64,000 nt of DNA. Source: Palauibacter sp022826685. Its GTDB lineage: Bacteria; Gemmatimonadota; Gemmatimonadetes; Palauibacterales; Palauibacteraceae. Shown here piece after piece: positions 47,927-57,867 of this stretch. The DNA lies in NCBI RefSeq assembly GCF_965221685.1, contig NZ_OZ244907.1, one strand, 5' to 3'. The notes under the pieces are model-generated. The model was given only the letters and a program-made list of their open reading frames with translations, was not told where the DNA came from and made no database searches. Within the stretch, counting starts at the first letter, position 1. Each line of letters starts with the position of its first letter. The translations under genes were made by a program, and so were the position numbers.

Positions 47927-50755
47927 TTAGCGCCTTGCCCCGGAGCGCTTCCACTGTGCCGCAGCGGGAAGACCGCGGGAGACCAGCACCTCGAGGTCGG
48001 GCGCGTCCGGGAAGAGGGACGCGACGGAGGCCGGATCCGCCGCGGCTCCGGCGAGCGTACCGCGGCCGTCTTGGCCGCCGTCGAGGGTCGCGAGGTCGCG
48101 CACGATCCCACGTACCCGGCCCGTCCGGGGGTCGCGGAGGATCGCCGCCGGCGGACCGCTCGCACCGCTCAGCGTCGCGATCCCGCCGGGCGCCTGAAGC
48201 ACCACCGTCGCCAGCCGATCCGCCCACGCCGGCGACACGGGAAGGGCAAAAACGAATCCCGACTCCCCATCTCCGTCCGCGATCTCCTGCGTGTCGAAGC
48301 GCAGTGAGAACAGCGCCTCCCGCGCGACGCTCAGCCCGGTCAGCGTGTACGCCCCTCCGGACCGGGGAAGCGTCGGCGGAGCGTCGACGACGAACGCCGG
48401 CTCCAGGAACGGCACGCCATCGGAGTCGGCGCCGCCCCACAGCAGGAGGGTCCGCGCGACGGCGGCCGACGCGGCCGCGGTCTCGGCGTCCTCGCGAAGG
48501 CGGTGGTCGAACGCCTTGCTGAAGCTGAAATCGCTGATCCACTTCGGCCCGCAGTAGGACATCAGGTCGGACGTCCCGGGATCGACGAGTGAACTGTCCG
48601 AACTGTTGAAGCCCCACGCCCCGATCGTTCCATCCCGGGTCGGGAAGGCGGCATCCGGCCCGGGGGCGCCCCCGCAGGGGGCATGCCGGAGACTCAGGTT
48701 GTGTCCGAGTTCATGCGCGATCGTAATGGAGCGGACACGCGAGAAGCTGGCCCGGCCGGGAAGCATCCCCCGGCCCGCCAGGCCCAATTCCTCTACCAGG
48801 TACTGGGGGATCCCGCCCATGTAGTAGCCCGTTCCGCCCTCCATCACGCGAATCGCCTCGATCTCCGTGATCAACTCGGTGCTCGTTCGAGCCGAGGTGT
48901 ACACGACCTCGTGCAGGGCGACGGTGAGATCGGCGGCGGGCAACCACTGCCGAGCACCCGAGAACAGCGAATCGTCTTCCGTCAGGCCCTCGACGCGGCT
49001 CAGAAATTCGCCGGACTCCCGGGCAGGGCGTACGACGGGCACATACGTGAGGTGAAGCGCCGGTACCGCCCGCACGTCGACGGCCTGCCGCCCGGTGGCC
49101 GGGATCCGCTTCGCGGTTCCGGGGTCGGGCCCGAGCGTGTTCTCCGGGTCGACTTCCACCACGAGTTCCAGACCGGGCTGAACGACTTCGGCCGGGATCG
49201 CGACATTCGCCGACGCGTCGAGTCGACCTTCTTCCACGCGGGACGGAATCGTGCCTGCCGAGCCCGGGATGTCCACGGTGTGGACCTCGGCGTCCTCCAG
49301 GTAGAAGCGCGCGCGCAGGGGTGGAAAGGGCCCGGCCGTCTCGCTGGCCGTCTCCCCGTCCGTAGCCGTGAGGAACACGCGAAGCAGGGCCGGCCGGTCC
49401 GCCACCAGCGGAACCGGGAACTCGAACGACTGCACGGCCTGCGTGAGATACACGGGCGCCACGTCGTCCTCGCAACGGGGCACGCGCGGGGCGCGCAGCG
49501 TCCGGAGCCATGCCTGAAAATCCGGATCCGCGGGAGCGCACAGCCCCGTGCCGCCGGCGTGGAGCGTCGTGAGGTGCGCGAGATCCTTGAGCCCCACCGG
49601 GAGCAGGCCCGACAGCTGCGGGTTGCCGTTCACGGCCAGTGTCCTCAGTGCGACGAGGGCGGACAGCTCCGCCGGGACCGGGCCCGACAGGTCGTTCTGT
49701 GCGAGCGAGAGTTGCTCGAGACGCTCCAGGTTGCCCAGGCTCGGCGGGATAGGGCCGCTCAGAACGTTGCGCTCCAGCCTCAGTTCCCTGAGCCGCGGGA
49801 GGAGCGCGAGTTCCGTCGGGACCGGGCCCCCGAGGTCGTTCGACCACAGCGACAGCGTCCGGAGCTGCGAGAGCCTGCCGATTTCCGTGGGGATCCGGCC
49901 CGTCAAGGCGTTGTGGCCAAGGCGCAACTCCCTGAGCTGTGAGAGGCGGCCCATCCCGGGCGGAATCGGGCCCGTCAGGTCGTTGTAGTCCAGCCACAGC
50001 TCACTGAGCGCCGGGAGGTTTCCGAGTTCGGGGGGGATCGAACCCTCGAGGTCGTTGGCCGACAGTGTCAGGCTCTGGAGTTGCGCGAGGCGGCCGATCC
50101 CGGGCGGGATTGGACCCGTCAGATCGTTTCTGCTCAGCCACAGTCGGGTGAGCGCGGCAAGGTCCCCGAGTTCAGGGGGAATCGGACCCTCGAGGTCGTT
50201 GGACCACAGCCCCAGGCCTCGGAGCCTCGAGAGTCTGCCGATCTCCGGTGGAATCGGACCCGACAGCTCGTTGTCGCTGAGGTGCAACTCCGTGAGGCTG
50301 GAGAGGCGGTCGATCTGAGGCGGGATCGGGCCCTCCAGGCTGTTGGACCACAGCACCAGGCTTCGGAGTTGCGCGAGCCCTCCGATCTCGGGTGGAATCG
50401 GGCCCGTCAGCGCGTTCTTGCCGAGGTCCAGACCCGTGAGCCTGTCGAGGTGACCGATCTCGGGCGGGATCCGGCCCTCCAGGTCATTGCCTTCGAGCTG
50501 AAGCTCCCTAACGCGGCCGAAGCCGTTGACCTCGACCCCGTACCACTGGGCAAGCGGTGCGTCGCTGAGCCAGTTGTTGCTGTTCTTCCAGCCCGCACCG
50601 TTCGTCGCCTCGTAAAGAGCGGTGAGGGCCGCCCGATCGGTCGATGGGTCGGTCGACTCCGGGATCCCGGGCGGCAGCTCGGTCGGGCCGAAATCCCCGC
50701 AGGCCAGGAGGGGCAGGAGGAGGACCGGGACCGCGCGGAATCCGCGGACGCGCAT
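47927..50755 (-). CDS. Secreted LRR-metzincin lipoprotein A
   Basis: 942 residues. Lipoprotein signal (VPVLLLPLLACGDF), about 13 leucine-rich repeats of 24 residues (consensus L-x-G-x-IPxE-LG-x-L-x-x-L-x-x-L-x-L-x-x-N-x-L; about residues 70-400), a cysteine-rich cap (GLCAPADPDFQAWL), a beta-rich linker, then a zinc protease with HELGHNLSLRH, the metzincin triad spacing HExxHxxxxxH, and a Met-turn in DLMSYCG. A C-terminal beta domain follows (DGESGFVFALPVSPAWADRL). LRRs may select a protein or glycan target for the protease; M66-like is my best guess for the family. The frame extends upstream to 51430, but the true start is ATG 50755. Confidence 0.8.
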   Translation of the reverse strand: MRVRGFRAVPVLLLPLLACGDFGPTELPPGIPESTDPSTDRAALTALYEATNGAGWKNSNNWLSDAPLAQWYGVEVNGFGRVRELQLEGNDLEGRIPPEIGHLDRLTGLDLGKNALTGPIPPEIGGLAQLRSLVLWSNSLEGPIPPQIDRLSSLTELHLSDNELSGPIPPEIGRLSRLRGLGLWSNDLEGPIPPELGDLAALTRLWLSRNDLTGPIPPGIGRLAQLQSLTLSANDLEGSIPPELGNLPALSELWLDYNDLTGPIPPGMGRLSQLRELRLGHNALTGRIPTEIGRLSQLRTLSLWSNDLGGPVPTELALLPRLRELRLERNVLSGPIPPSLGNLERLEQLSLAQNDLSGPVPAELSALVALRTLAVNGNPQLSGLLPVGLKDLAHLTTLHAGGTGLCAPADPDFQAWLRTLRAPRVPRCEDDVAPVYLTQAVQSFEFPVPLVADRPALLRVFLTATDGETASETAGPFPPLRARFYLEDAEVHTVDIPGSAGTIPSRVEEGRLDASANVAIPAEVVQPGLELVVEVDPENTLGPDPGTAKRIPATGRQAVDVRAVPALHLTYVPVVRPARESGEFLSRVEGLTEDDSLFSGARQWLPAADLTVALHEVVYTSARTSTELITEIEAIRVMEGGTGYYMGGIPQYLVEELGLAGRGMLPGRASFSRVRSITIAHELGHNLSLRHAPCGGAPGPDAAFPTRDGTIGAWGFNSSDSSLVDPGTSDLMSYCGPKWISDFSFSKAFDHRLREDAETAAASAAVARTLLLWGGADSDGVPFLEPAFVVDAPPTLPRSGGAYTLTGLSVAREALFSLRFDTQEIADGDGESGFVFALPVSPAWADRLATVVLQAPGGIATLSGASGPPAAILRDPRTGRVRGIVRDLATLDGGQDGRGTLAGAAADPASVASLFPDAPDLEVLVSRGLPAAAQWKRSGARR

Positions 50756-50778
50756 CGCCTGCCGGCGGCCGGCCTCGA

Positions 50779-52905
50779 TCAGCGTCTCCACTGTTCCGCC
50801 TCCGGGAGACCGCGGGAGACCAGGATTTCGAAGTCCACCCCGGCTCCGGCGAGCGTACCACGGCCGCCCTGGCCGCCGTCGAGGCTCGCGAGGTCGCGCA
50901 GGATTCCGCGTACCCGGCCCGTCCGGGGGTCGCGGAGGATCGCCGCGGGCGGACCGCTCGCACCGCTCAGCGTCGCCGTCCCTCCGGGCGCGGAGAGCAC
51001 CACTCTCGCCAGCCTGTCCCCCCACGCCGGCGACACGGGCAACGCGAAGGCGAATCCCGACTCGCCGTCGCTGTCCCCGTCCGCGATCTCCAGCATGTCG
51101 AAGTTCAGCGAGAACAGCGTCTCGCCGTCGGCGGCCGTCCCGGTGAGCGTGTACGGCCCCCCGGACCGGGGAAGCTCCGGCGGAGCGTCGACGACGAAGG
51201 CCGGCTCCAGGAACGGCACGCCGTCGGCGTCGGCGCCGCCCCACAGCAGGAGGGTCCGCGCGGCATTGGCCCGCGCGGCCGCCTCGCCCTCCGCTTCGCC
51301 CTCCTCGCGAAGGCGGTGGTCGAACGCCTTGCTGAAGCTGAAATCGCCGATCCAGCGCGGCCGGCAATAGGACATCAGGTCGGGGTAATGGGGACCCACG
51401 AGTGAACTGTCCGCACTGTTGAAGCCCCACGCGCCGATGGTTCCGCCGCTGTTCGGGTAGGCGGGATCCGGACCGCCGGCGCCCCCGCAGGGGGCATGCC
51501 GGAGGCTCATGTTGTGTCCCAGCTCATGCGCCACCGTCGAGGAGTCGAGACGCGAGATGCTGATCCGACCGCCGATGGTTCCCCGACCCCCGATGTTCAA
51601 GTCGTCTGTGAGGTAGGGGGGCAGCCCGCCCATGTAGTAGCCGGTTCCGCCCTCGACCACGCGAATCGCACCGATCTCCGTCATCAACGCGGTGCTCGTC
51701 TGCGCCGTGGTGTAGATCGCCTCGCGCACATCCACGGTGAACTCGGCGATGGGCAGCCACTGTCGCGCCGGCCCGAACAGAGTGTCGTCTTCCGTCAGAT
51801 CCCGGACGCGACTCAGAAAGTCGTCGGACGGCTCCGCGGGGCGGACGACAGGCAGATACGTAAGGTGCAGCGGAGGCAGCGTTCGCGCGTCGATGGCCTT
51901 GCGGCCGGTCTCGGGGATCCGCCTCGCGATTCCGTGGCCGAGGCCGAGCGTCTCATCCGGGTCGACCTCGACCACGAGTTCCAGGCCGGTTTGAACGACC
52001 CCTGCGGGGATCGCGACGTTCGCCGACATGTCGAGCCTGCCCTCCTCCACCCGGTACGGAACCGTGCCCGGCGGACCCGGGATGTCGACGGTGTGCACCT
52101 CTTCGTCCCCGAGATAGAATCGCGCGCGCACGGGCGGATAGGCGACCGATTCCCCGATCGGGGCCGTGAGGAACACGCGCAGCAGGGCCGGCCGGTCCGC
52201 CATCAGGGGAACCGGGAACCGGAACGATTGCACGGCCTGCGTCAGGTAGACGGGGGACACCTCGTTCTCGCAGAGAGCCACACGCTGGCTCTGGAGCGCA
52301 CCGAGCCACGCGAGGAACCCGGGATCGGCGGGGGCGCACAGGCCCGTGCCGCCTGTGTGAAACGTGGTGAGACTTCCCAGGTCCTTCAGGCCCGCCGGGA
52401 GAACTCCCGACAGGTACGGGTTCGCGTTCAGGTACAGTTCCGTCAGCGCAACGAGACCGGACAGTTCCGCCGGCACCGGGCCCGACAGCCCGTTGTGCGA
52501 GAGAATGAGCTCGTTGAGCGACGGCAGTCTTCCCAGACTGGCGGGGATCGGGCCGGTCAGTTCGTTGTTCTCCAGCCTCAGCTCCCTGAGCGCCGCGAGG
52601 TCTCCGAAGGCCGGGGGGATCGAATCCGAGAGGCGGTTGCCCCAGAGTCCCAGGATCCGGAGTTCCGGGAGCCGGCCGATCTCCGGCGGGATCGGACCGG
52701 TCAGGTCGTTACGGTTGGCGTAGAATTCATGCAGCCTGGAGAGGTCGCCGATCTCCGGCGGGATGGAGCCCGTCAGGTCGTTGTGGCCCAGGTACAGGAT
52801 GCGAAGCTCGGAGAGCTGGCCGAGTTCGGGCGGGATCGAACCCGTCAGGTCGTTGTTCCACAGCGACAGCGTATCGAGTTGCGAAAGGCGGCCCAGTTCC
52901 GGCGG
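50779..52905 (-). pseudogene. LRR-metzincin lipoprotein B, C-terminal part (split by mobile element)
   Basis: About 709 codons of a second LRR-metzincin gene, starting mid-repeat at PPELGRLSQLDTLSLWNND. It has seven LRRs, the cap, HELGHNMSLRHAPCGG and the Met-turn in DLMSYCR. The N-terminal part lies at 59827-60596 beyond the inserted element. Joining 60596-59827 to 52894-50779 gives 2886 nt, exactly 962 codons, with an unbroken LRR (RIPPELG followed by RLSQLDTL). It may be expressed from a start inside the element, but it lacks the signal peptide. Confidence 0.85.
52895..52905 (-). repeat. Insertion core, left copy (11 bp)
   Basis: AGTTCCGGCGG, identical to 59827-59837. On the minus strand it is CCGCCGGAACT, encoding PPEL of an LRR. 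It is the crossover core of the element, which therefore targets a repeated LRR codon block. Confidence 0.75.
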
Positions 52906-52929
52906 AACTACGTATGTCTTTGTAACTTG

Positions 52930-52978
52930 CAATGTATCAATAGCTTACATCGCGCCCCTGTTTCAATGTATCACTTAT
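52930..52978 (+). repeat. Left-end arm-type repeats of the element
   Basis: CAATGTATCA occurs at 52930-52939 and 52964-52973. The longer TGTATCACTTAT (52967-52978) recurs at 59667-59678, just before the integrase gene. These look like integrase arm-binding sites near the ends. Confidence 0.5.
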
Positions 52979-53074
52979 AATATGCAGAAATGAACGGGAT
53001 TTCATGCGACGCCATCGGAGCTCAGGGGACGATCTCGGGACGCTCGAAAACGGATCGAGTGGTCCATGCGGGCT

Positions 53075-54412
53075 TCACCGCACCTCGACGGGCAGCCTCC
53101 TCACCACCACGCGGGACACATCGAACTCGCCCAGTTCGACGAACGCCGCCACCCCATCCGGCCCGAAGGCGTCCGGCATCGCGGTCGCGCCAGAGGGATA
53201 CGTTCCGACGTACTCGCCTGCTACCGTCATGACGTCGATCGGTCCGTCGCCGAGCAATTCGCCTGCTTGACGCATCACCCAGATCCGGCCTTCCCAAGTG
53301 GTGGAGAGGCTCCGCAGCACGGGGATCTCGTGATAGAAGGGTGGGTCCACCAAGGTGAAGGATGGCAGCTGCGAAAGCGACCCTTCCGGAGGCGGCGCGC
53401 CGCTGGAACCGGTCGGTATCGAAATCGCATTCTGGGCGCGCTCGCCCCGCAGTTCTCTGTATCGCTCCTCGATCCTCGGCGTCACTGGCTCGGGCTGGAA
53501 GGGCCGTGTGATGATTCGTGCCACGCTTCCCGTCGGCAAGGCAATCTTCAGCGCATATGCCGAGGAGTCCGAATAGACGATGCCGCCGTCCGGAAGAACG
53601 CCCATCAGGAGTTCGGGCTCGAAGGTCGATGGCCTGGCAAGGCCACCCAGCATCTGATTGAGGTCGGCACTGCCAGCTTCGAGCGTGACGTTTGAGGAAC
53701 CCTCAAAGAGGTTGCGCACCTCGCGCGGCGGGAGCCAGCCCTGCACCACCGTGTCGACTTGGACGGCCTCGGCATCGAGATCCAAGCGAGTAATGGGCCG
53801 GGTGGTGGGCTGGTCGCCACCGGTTCCGCCGATGCTCCTCGACATGCCCCACCACGCGGCGTAGACCGCGTCGCCCCGAGGATCGGGTTGAATGGGCGCC
53901 GAAGCCCTTATGCTGGCACCCATGAAACCACTTCCCACGCCCCCGGGCGCCTCTGTTGAGGATCGCACGATCCGCACGAACCCCCCCGATGGATCGAAGA
54001 TCTGGTAGGCTGCGTGACCCATGTCGCTCACGATGGTCGTGCCATCCCGCCAGACCGCGTAGTTCATGGGTATGTGGAACTCACCCGGCCCCTGACCGGA
54101 ACGACCGAACTCGCGGACAAAAGCGCCGGTGGCGTCAAACACCAAGACGCGCAGTTCGGAGAACATCCCTCCGGCGCGGTCGAATACGTACAGGTTGCCT
54201 TGTTCGTCGAAGGCGACGTGGCTCACATGGCCGAGCATCTCCCAAGGCTCTCCGTCGACCACGCCGATCCGATAAACCTCGTCAAAGTCAGGGTCGATCC
54301 GTTGATCCCGGCCCGTGATTTCGACGATCTCCTGAGCGAGGAGAGCAGGGGGCGCGGCAAGGACGGCCAAGAGAAGGACCGAAGAGACGGGGACGAACCT
54401 GCTGGTCTGCAT
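53075..54412 (-). CDS. 6-bladed beta-propeller protein, exported (element cargo)
   Basis: 445 residues. Signal peptide (VLLLAVLAAPPALLAQ), then blades such as HVSHVAFDEQGNLYVFDRAG, REFGRSGQGPGEFHIP and YEYRELRG-like ERYRELRGERAQNAI, the pattern of the 6-bladed beta-propeller/NHL family seen in many Gemmatimonadota and Bacteroidota lipoproteins. Function unknown; a binding or scaffold role is likely. ATG 54412 starts the signal. Its last 89 residues closely resemble the remnant at 55929-56198. Confidence 0.75.
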   Translation of the reverse strand: MQTSRFVPVSSVLLLAVLAAPPALLAQEIVEITGRDQRIDPDFDEVYRIGVVDGEPWEMLGHVSHVAFDEQGNLYVFDRAGGMFSELRVLVFDATGAFVREFGRSGQGPGEFHIPMNYAVWRDGTTIVSDMGHAAYQIFDPSGGFVRIVRSSTEAPGGVGSGFMGASIRASAPIQPDPRGDAVYAAWWGMSRSIGGTGGDQPTTRPITRLDLDAEAVQVDTVVQGWLPPREVRNLFEGSSNVTLEAGSADLNQMLGGLARPSTFEPELLMGVLPDGGIVYSDSSAYALKIALPTGSVARIITRPFQPEPVTPRIEERYRELRGERAQNAISIPTGSSGAPPPEGSLSQLPSFTLVDPPFYHEIPVLRSLSTTWEGRIWVMRQAGELLGDGPIDVMTVAGEYVGTYPSGATAMPDAFGPDGVAAFVELGEFDVSRVVVRRLPVEVR

Positions 54413-54605
54413 CGTGATTTCTCCGGTGAGCCGGATGTGGAAGTTGCGACGACCAACTCGCGACACCGCCGATTGGATGCTCTGTCGTGGCGGTGAGGTT
54501 GCCCAACACAATGTGCCCGGATCGCATCGGCCGTCCAGCGCGCGGGGGTTCCGACAACCAGCGTCGCGGAGGCTGCCGCTCTACACGGATGGCCCGACGG
54601 TCGCC

Positions 54606-55817
54606 TTACCGCACCCGCGAAGGTCCTCCCACCAACTCGTACACCACGACGTTCTCCACGTCCATTTCATCCCTGAGCACCCCGAGGACAAGCCCTCCGG
54701 CCACATCGAGGATTCGGAACCTGGGCGGAGCCTCAACCTGTCCCAGCCACTCCCCATCCGGGGACATGACGGTGTACGGCGACCCCTCTTCCGGGTGGGC
54801 CGGCCGATAGGAGGGCAGCCATACGTTTCCGTGGGCGTCGGCGAAGGGGGAACCGAAGAGCGGCAGGGGCTGGCCGATCATGGCGCGGTACCGGGACATG
54901 TTTTCCTGAACGATCTCCTCGAGCCGGGCATCGGATACTTCGTAGTTCAACCAGCCGATCATTCGCTCATATGCCTCGACGGGCTCCAGGAGTTCCTCGG
55001 TCAGCAGGGTGGGCTCGGGCCGCCAGCGCACGATTTGCCTTACCGTGCCGTCCGGCAGACGCCAGATGATCTCGGGCCTGTCGGACCTCGTTTGGACGAA
55101 CCGCCCGGTGGCGACCGTGACCTCGCCGACGGGCCGGATGGGGTTCATCAGCCCCGACCGCTCTCGCGGCCAGTGGTCGTACGACGCGACCGTGTCCAAG
55201 GCTCCGGTTTCAGCCTCGAACCGGTACATGTGCCCGGCGAGCCACTCCTCCTCTATATCGAACCAGGAACGGTAGGGGGTTCGGTGCATGAGCAGCAGCT
55301 CGCCGGATGAGCCGATTCCCGCCACACCAAGGTAGCCCGACCGAGGGAGGCTCGCCATGTGCGCGACCGAATCGCCAACGAAGAGAGTGAGGCGAGACAG
55401 ACGACGATCAGGGACGAGGACGCTGTCCTGTCCCAGCACGAACATGGAGTAGGGGTAGATGACTTCACCGGGTCCCTCTCCACGCTTGGCGAGGACTTCG
55501 TGTGTCGTACCGTCCGGACTCAAGACGACCACGTCGCTGTTCCACCGGTCGGCAACGACCGCGCCTCCGTCCGGGAAGAGCCGACCGACGTTGATCCCTT
55601 GGAACTCGTAGTCTCCCGGATTCGATCCGTGGCGGTACACCAGCTCATCGGCAAGGATGAAGTGCGGATCGACCTCGGGCACGCCTGCGTACTCGACGAT
55701 CCGCACGCCGGCGCTATCCTTGATCTGCATCTGTACATCACCGGAGCGGGCGTCGTCTCCTCCGCAGGCGGCGAGGGCTGCCGACAGCATCAGAGTGGAG
55801 TGGTATCTGCTTCGCAT
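54606..55817 (-). CDS. 6-bladed beta-propeller lipoprotein (element cargo)
   Basis: 403 residues. Lipoprotein signal with lipobox ALAACGGD. Blades include GINVGRLFPDGGAVVADRWN, LAKRGEGPGEVIYPYSMFVL and GSPFADAHGNVWLPSYRP. It is of the same broad family as the neighbour but not a close copy. No ribosome site precedes the ATG at 55817. About 190 bp separate it from the next gene, with nothing recognisable in the gap. Confidence 0.75.
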   Translation of the reverse strand: MRSRYHSTLMLSAALAACGGDDARSGDVQMQIKDSAGVRIVEYAGVPEVDPHFILADELVYRHGSNPGDYEFQGINVGRLFPDGGAVVADRWNSDVVVLSPDGTTHEVLAKRGEGPGEVIYPYSMFVLGQDSVLVPDRRLSRLTLFVGDSVAHMASLPRSGYLGVAGIGSSGELLLMHRTPYRSWFDIEEEWLAGHMYRFEAETGALDTVASYDHWPRERSGLMNPIRPVGEVTVATGRFVQTRSDRPEIIWRLPDGTVRQIVRWRPEPTLLTEELLEPVEAYERMIGWLNYEVSDARLEEIVQENMSRYRAMIGQPLPLFGSPFADAHGNVWLPSYRPAHPEEGSPYTVMSPDGEWLGQVEAPPRFRILDVAGGLVLGVLRDEMDVENVVVYELVGGPSRVR

Positions 55818-55928
55818 TTCAATTCAATTCAACTTGACGGCTGCACGGTGATCGGCGAAGGGAAACGCTGCTCCCAGGCTCCGGGACCGGTCACGCTGCG
55901 GGGCGGGCGCTGGAGGCATGGCGCGTAC

Positions 55929-56198
55929 TCACCGTACCGCAGTCGGCAGCCGCCGCACCACCACGCTGGCTACCTCGAAGTCGTCCAACTCAATGAACGC
56001 GGCGAATCCCTCCGGGCCAAAGGCATCCGGCGTCTTCGTCGCGTGGGCAACGTAGGTACCGATGTACTCCCCCTCCGGCGTCAATACGTCGATCGGTCCG
56101 CCGCTCTCGGGGTGTTCGCCGCGACGTTGCACCCAGATCCCGCCCTCCCAAGTGGTGGCGAATTCGTGAAGGACCGGGATTTCGTGGTAGAATGGCAT
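55929..56198 (-). pseudogene. C-terminal remnant of a beta-propeller gene
   Basis: About 89 codons that align with the end of the 53075-54412 protein: YHEIPVLHEFATTWEGGIWV against YHEIPVLRSLSTTWEGRIWV, and DAFGPEGFAAFIELDDFEVA near the stop. The N-terminal 350 residues are absent, so it is a truncated copy. It lies between the cargo genes and the mob module. Confidence 0.7.
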
Positions 56199-56340
56199 CT
56201 CGATCGCGTCTCCTCAAACAAGCAACATCGCAACAGTTTGAATTAATCCCAACCTACGGTTGCCTTCCTCGGGACGCACCCAATGGCGCCCGTACAGGCG
56301 CGAAGGGCCGCACTCTCCCGGCCATCAGTCCGGGCCGACC

Positions 56341-57867
56341 TCAGCGGCTCGGCCCGGCATCGCGGTCCGGCCCGCGCGGCGGCGGTATCACCAGCCGCGA
56401 CCGCGCGGTCTCACGGCGGCGGATGTCCCGTAATACTCGGTCAAGCGCGTCACCTGCTCGTCGAGCCGCTCGATTCGCCGCCTCAAGGTGTCGTTCTCCC
56501 CGGTCTGCCGCTCGACTTGCCGCCGCAAGGCTTCGACCTGTTCGGATTGCCGCCTCCGTTCCCTCTCGTATTGCCCGGACAACCTCTTCAAGGCCGCCGT
56601 CAACTGCCCCTCCAACTCTGTCATAGAGCTTCCTCACTCTCTTGATTGCTTTGCGGCAGGCCGCTCGCGCCAGATCCAGCGCGGTTTGTCCAGGGTCCCC
56701 GCCGACGGCGCCACGGCCTGCCTTTCTTCGATCCTCGGCAGCACGGTCCTCCAAGCGTCCACCTTCGTCCGTGCGAGCGTCTGCCGGGTCTCCTCGATGT
56801 CGAAGTCCGGTTCCGCCACCGTCTCGGTCTGGCTCTGGATGCCCGTCCACGACCACCGCATCGTCGCTAAGCTCTCGGCGCAGATGCCGAGCGAGAGGCT
56901 CAGGCCGACCGCCAGCGACCGGAGCCAAGCCCTCGGCAGCAGCGCGCGCATCCGCCCGCCCGCCATCTCCGTATCGCGCTCGATGGTACGCGGCGCGTTC
57001 CTCGCGGCGCGCCGCGAGTTCCCGGCGGGCCGCTCGGGCTCGCTCGCGGTCAACTCCCCGATCTCCCGGCGCTCGCTCCCCTGCCGTCTCGGCGTCCGCT
57101 CGGTCAAGCCGTTCGGGCTGGAAGTCAAAGGCGTACAGCCGTCCCTTCAGCCGCCAGCGGTCCCCGGTCTCGGGGTCCATCGCGGTGAGGTATTCCCTGC
57201 CTTGGCGCGGCACTTCAAGGCCTGCCTCCCGGAGCGCGGCGACGACATCGAAGCGGTCCTTCACCGCGCCGTGCTCGACGCGCTGGAGCAGGTAGTCCCG
57301 GATCAGGTCGCGCGGCGAGGATTCGAGCCGGAGCCCGGCCCGCAGCTGGGCGGCCTCGACGTAGGCGCGGTGTCCGGGCTGCTCGACCCTGGCCCGCGCC
57401 GGATCGTCCGGACGGCTCCAGCCGCGCTCGTGGTTGAAGGCGTCCCGGAGCGGATCGAACGTCCTCCGCCAGCCGGGAGGGGCAATGTTGAGGCTCCGCC
57501 CGGTCTCAAGGTCGCATCGTGCGGCCAGAACATGGACGTGGGCACCGCCGCTCTCCTCGCGGTGGAGCACCGCCGCCCAAGCGTAGCGGTCGGGTTCGAG
57601 CCCGGCCCAAGCCGTCTCCTCGAAGGCGTCCAGAACCTCGCGGATCTGTTCGTCGGTCGGCTCGTCCTCCGGTGCCCACGCGATCACGCCGGAGGTGTAC
57701 CTGTGCTCGAACCCCAGCGTGTCCGCCACCGACGCCACCCGGTGAGGATCGCCCCGAAGGACCTCGACGCCTTCGCGCGTCTTCCCGGTGGAGTCCCGCT
57801 CGCCGAGGAGGTATTTGGCCGCAGCCCGCGCCGATCCGGTTCCGCGGGCCAGGAACTTAATGTGCAT
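56341..57867 (-). CDS. mobA: Relaxase/mobilization nuclease (MobA/MbeA-like, MOBP)
   Basis: 508 residues. It starts MHIKFLARGTGSARAAAKYL, as in ColE1-type MobA, with YLLGERD, TSGVIAWAPEDEPTD and the metal motif LHREESGGAHVHVLAARCD (H-x(9)-H-V-H). Then come LETGRSLN and FNHERGW. The C-terminal 300 residues are charged and Arg/Ala-rich. It nicks the oriT strand and leads it into the recipient. Two other frames inside it encode mobB- and mobD-like proteins. The start is in the mobC stop region, overlapping by 11 bp. Confidence 0.85.
   Translation of the reverse strand: MHIKFLARGTGSARAAAKYLLGERDSTGKTREGVEVLRGDPHRVASVADTLGFEHRYTSGVIAWAPEDEPTDEQIREVLDAFEETAWAGLEPDRYAWAAVLHREESGGAHVHVLAARCDLETGRSLNIAPPGWRRTFDPLRDAFNHERGWSRPDDPARARVEQPGHRAYVEAAQLRAGLRLESSPRDLIRDYLLQRVEHGAVKDRFDVVAALREAGLEVPRQGREYLTAMDPETGDRWRLKGRLYAFDFQPERLDRADAETAGERAPGDRGVDRERARAARRELAARREERAAYHRARYGDGGRADARAAAEGLAPVAGGRPEPLARHLRRELSDDAVVVDGHPEPDRDGGGTGLRHRGDPADARTDEGGRLEDRAAEDRRKAGRGAVGGDPGQTALDLARAACRKAIKRVRKLYDRVGGAVDGGLEEVVRAIREGTEAAIRTGRSLAAASRAADRGERHLEAANRAARRAGDALDRVLRDIRRRETARSRLVIPPPRGPDRDAGPSR
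56388..56624 (-). CDS. mobD: MobD/MbeD-like coiled-coil protein nested in the relaxase gene
   Basis: 78 residues in a different frame from the relaxase. MTELEGQLTAALKRLSGQYE then a heptad-rich stretch to RLDEQVTRLTEYY matches the ColE1 MbeD pattern (MTELE start, leucine/valine heptads). GAGGAA lies 6 nt before the ATG, and the mobB-like stop is 9 nt upstream. Function in mobilization is accessory. Confidence 0.65.
   Translation of the reverse strand: MTELEGQLTAALKRLSGQYERERRRQSEQVEALRRQVERQTGENDTLRRRIERLDEQVTRLTEYYGTSAAVRPRGRGW
56634..57128 (-). CDS. mobB: MobB/MbeB-like membrane accessory protein nested in the relaxase gene
   Basis: 164 residues in a third frame. A basic N-terminus, then a membrane segment (WLRSLAVGLSLSLGICAES), then RWSWTGIQSQTETVAEPDFD and IEETRQTLAR, resembling the LSLGICxGSWATMxWL...IQSQ...DIEQARQTL pattern of MobB relaxosome accessory proteins. 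Its start is uncertain: MAGGRMRALL at about residue 55 is also possible. It is followed directly by the mobD-like gene. Confidence 0.6.
   Translation of the reverse strand: MTSSPNGLTERTPRRQGSERREIGELTASEPERPAGNSRRAARNAPRTIERDTEMAGGRMRALLPRAWLRSLAVGLSLSLGICAESLATMRWSWTGIQSQTETVAEPDFDIEETRQTLARTKVDAWRTVLPRIEERQAVAPSAGTLDKPRWIWRERPAAKQSRE

Noticed and set aside
49500..52900. Regular 72-bp periodicity resembling a repeat array or CRISPR
   Set aside because: The period is 24 codons and encodes leucine-rich repeats; there are no conserved direct repeats with unique spacers. No CRISPR array was seen in the window.
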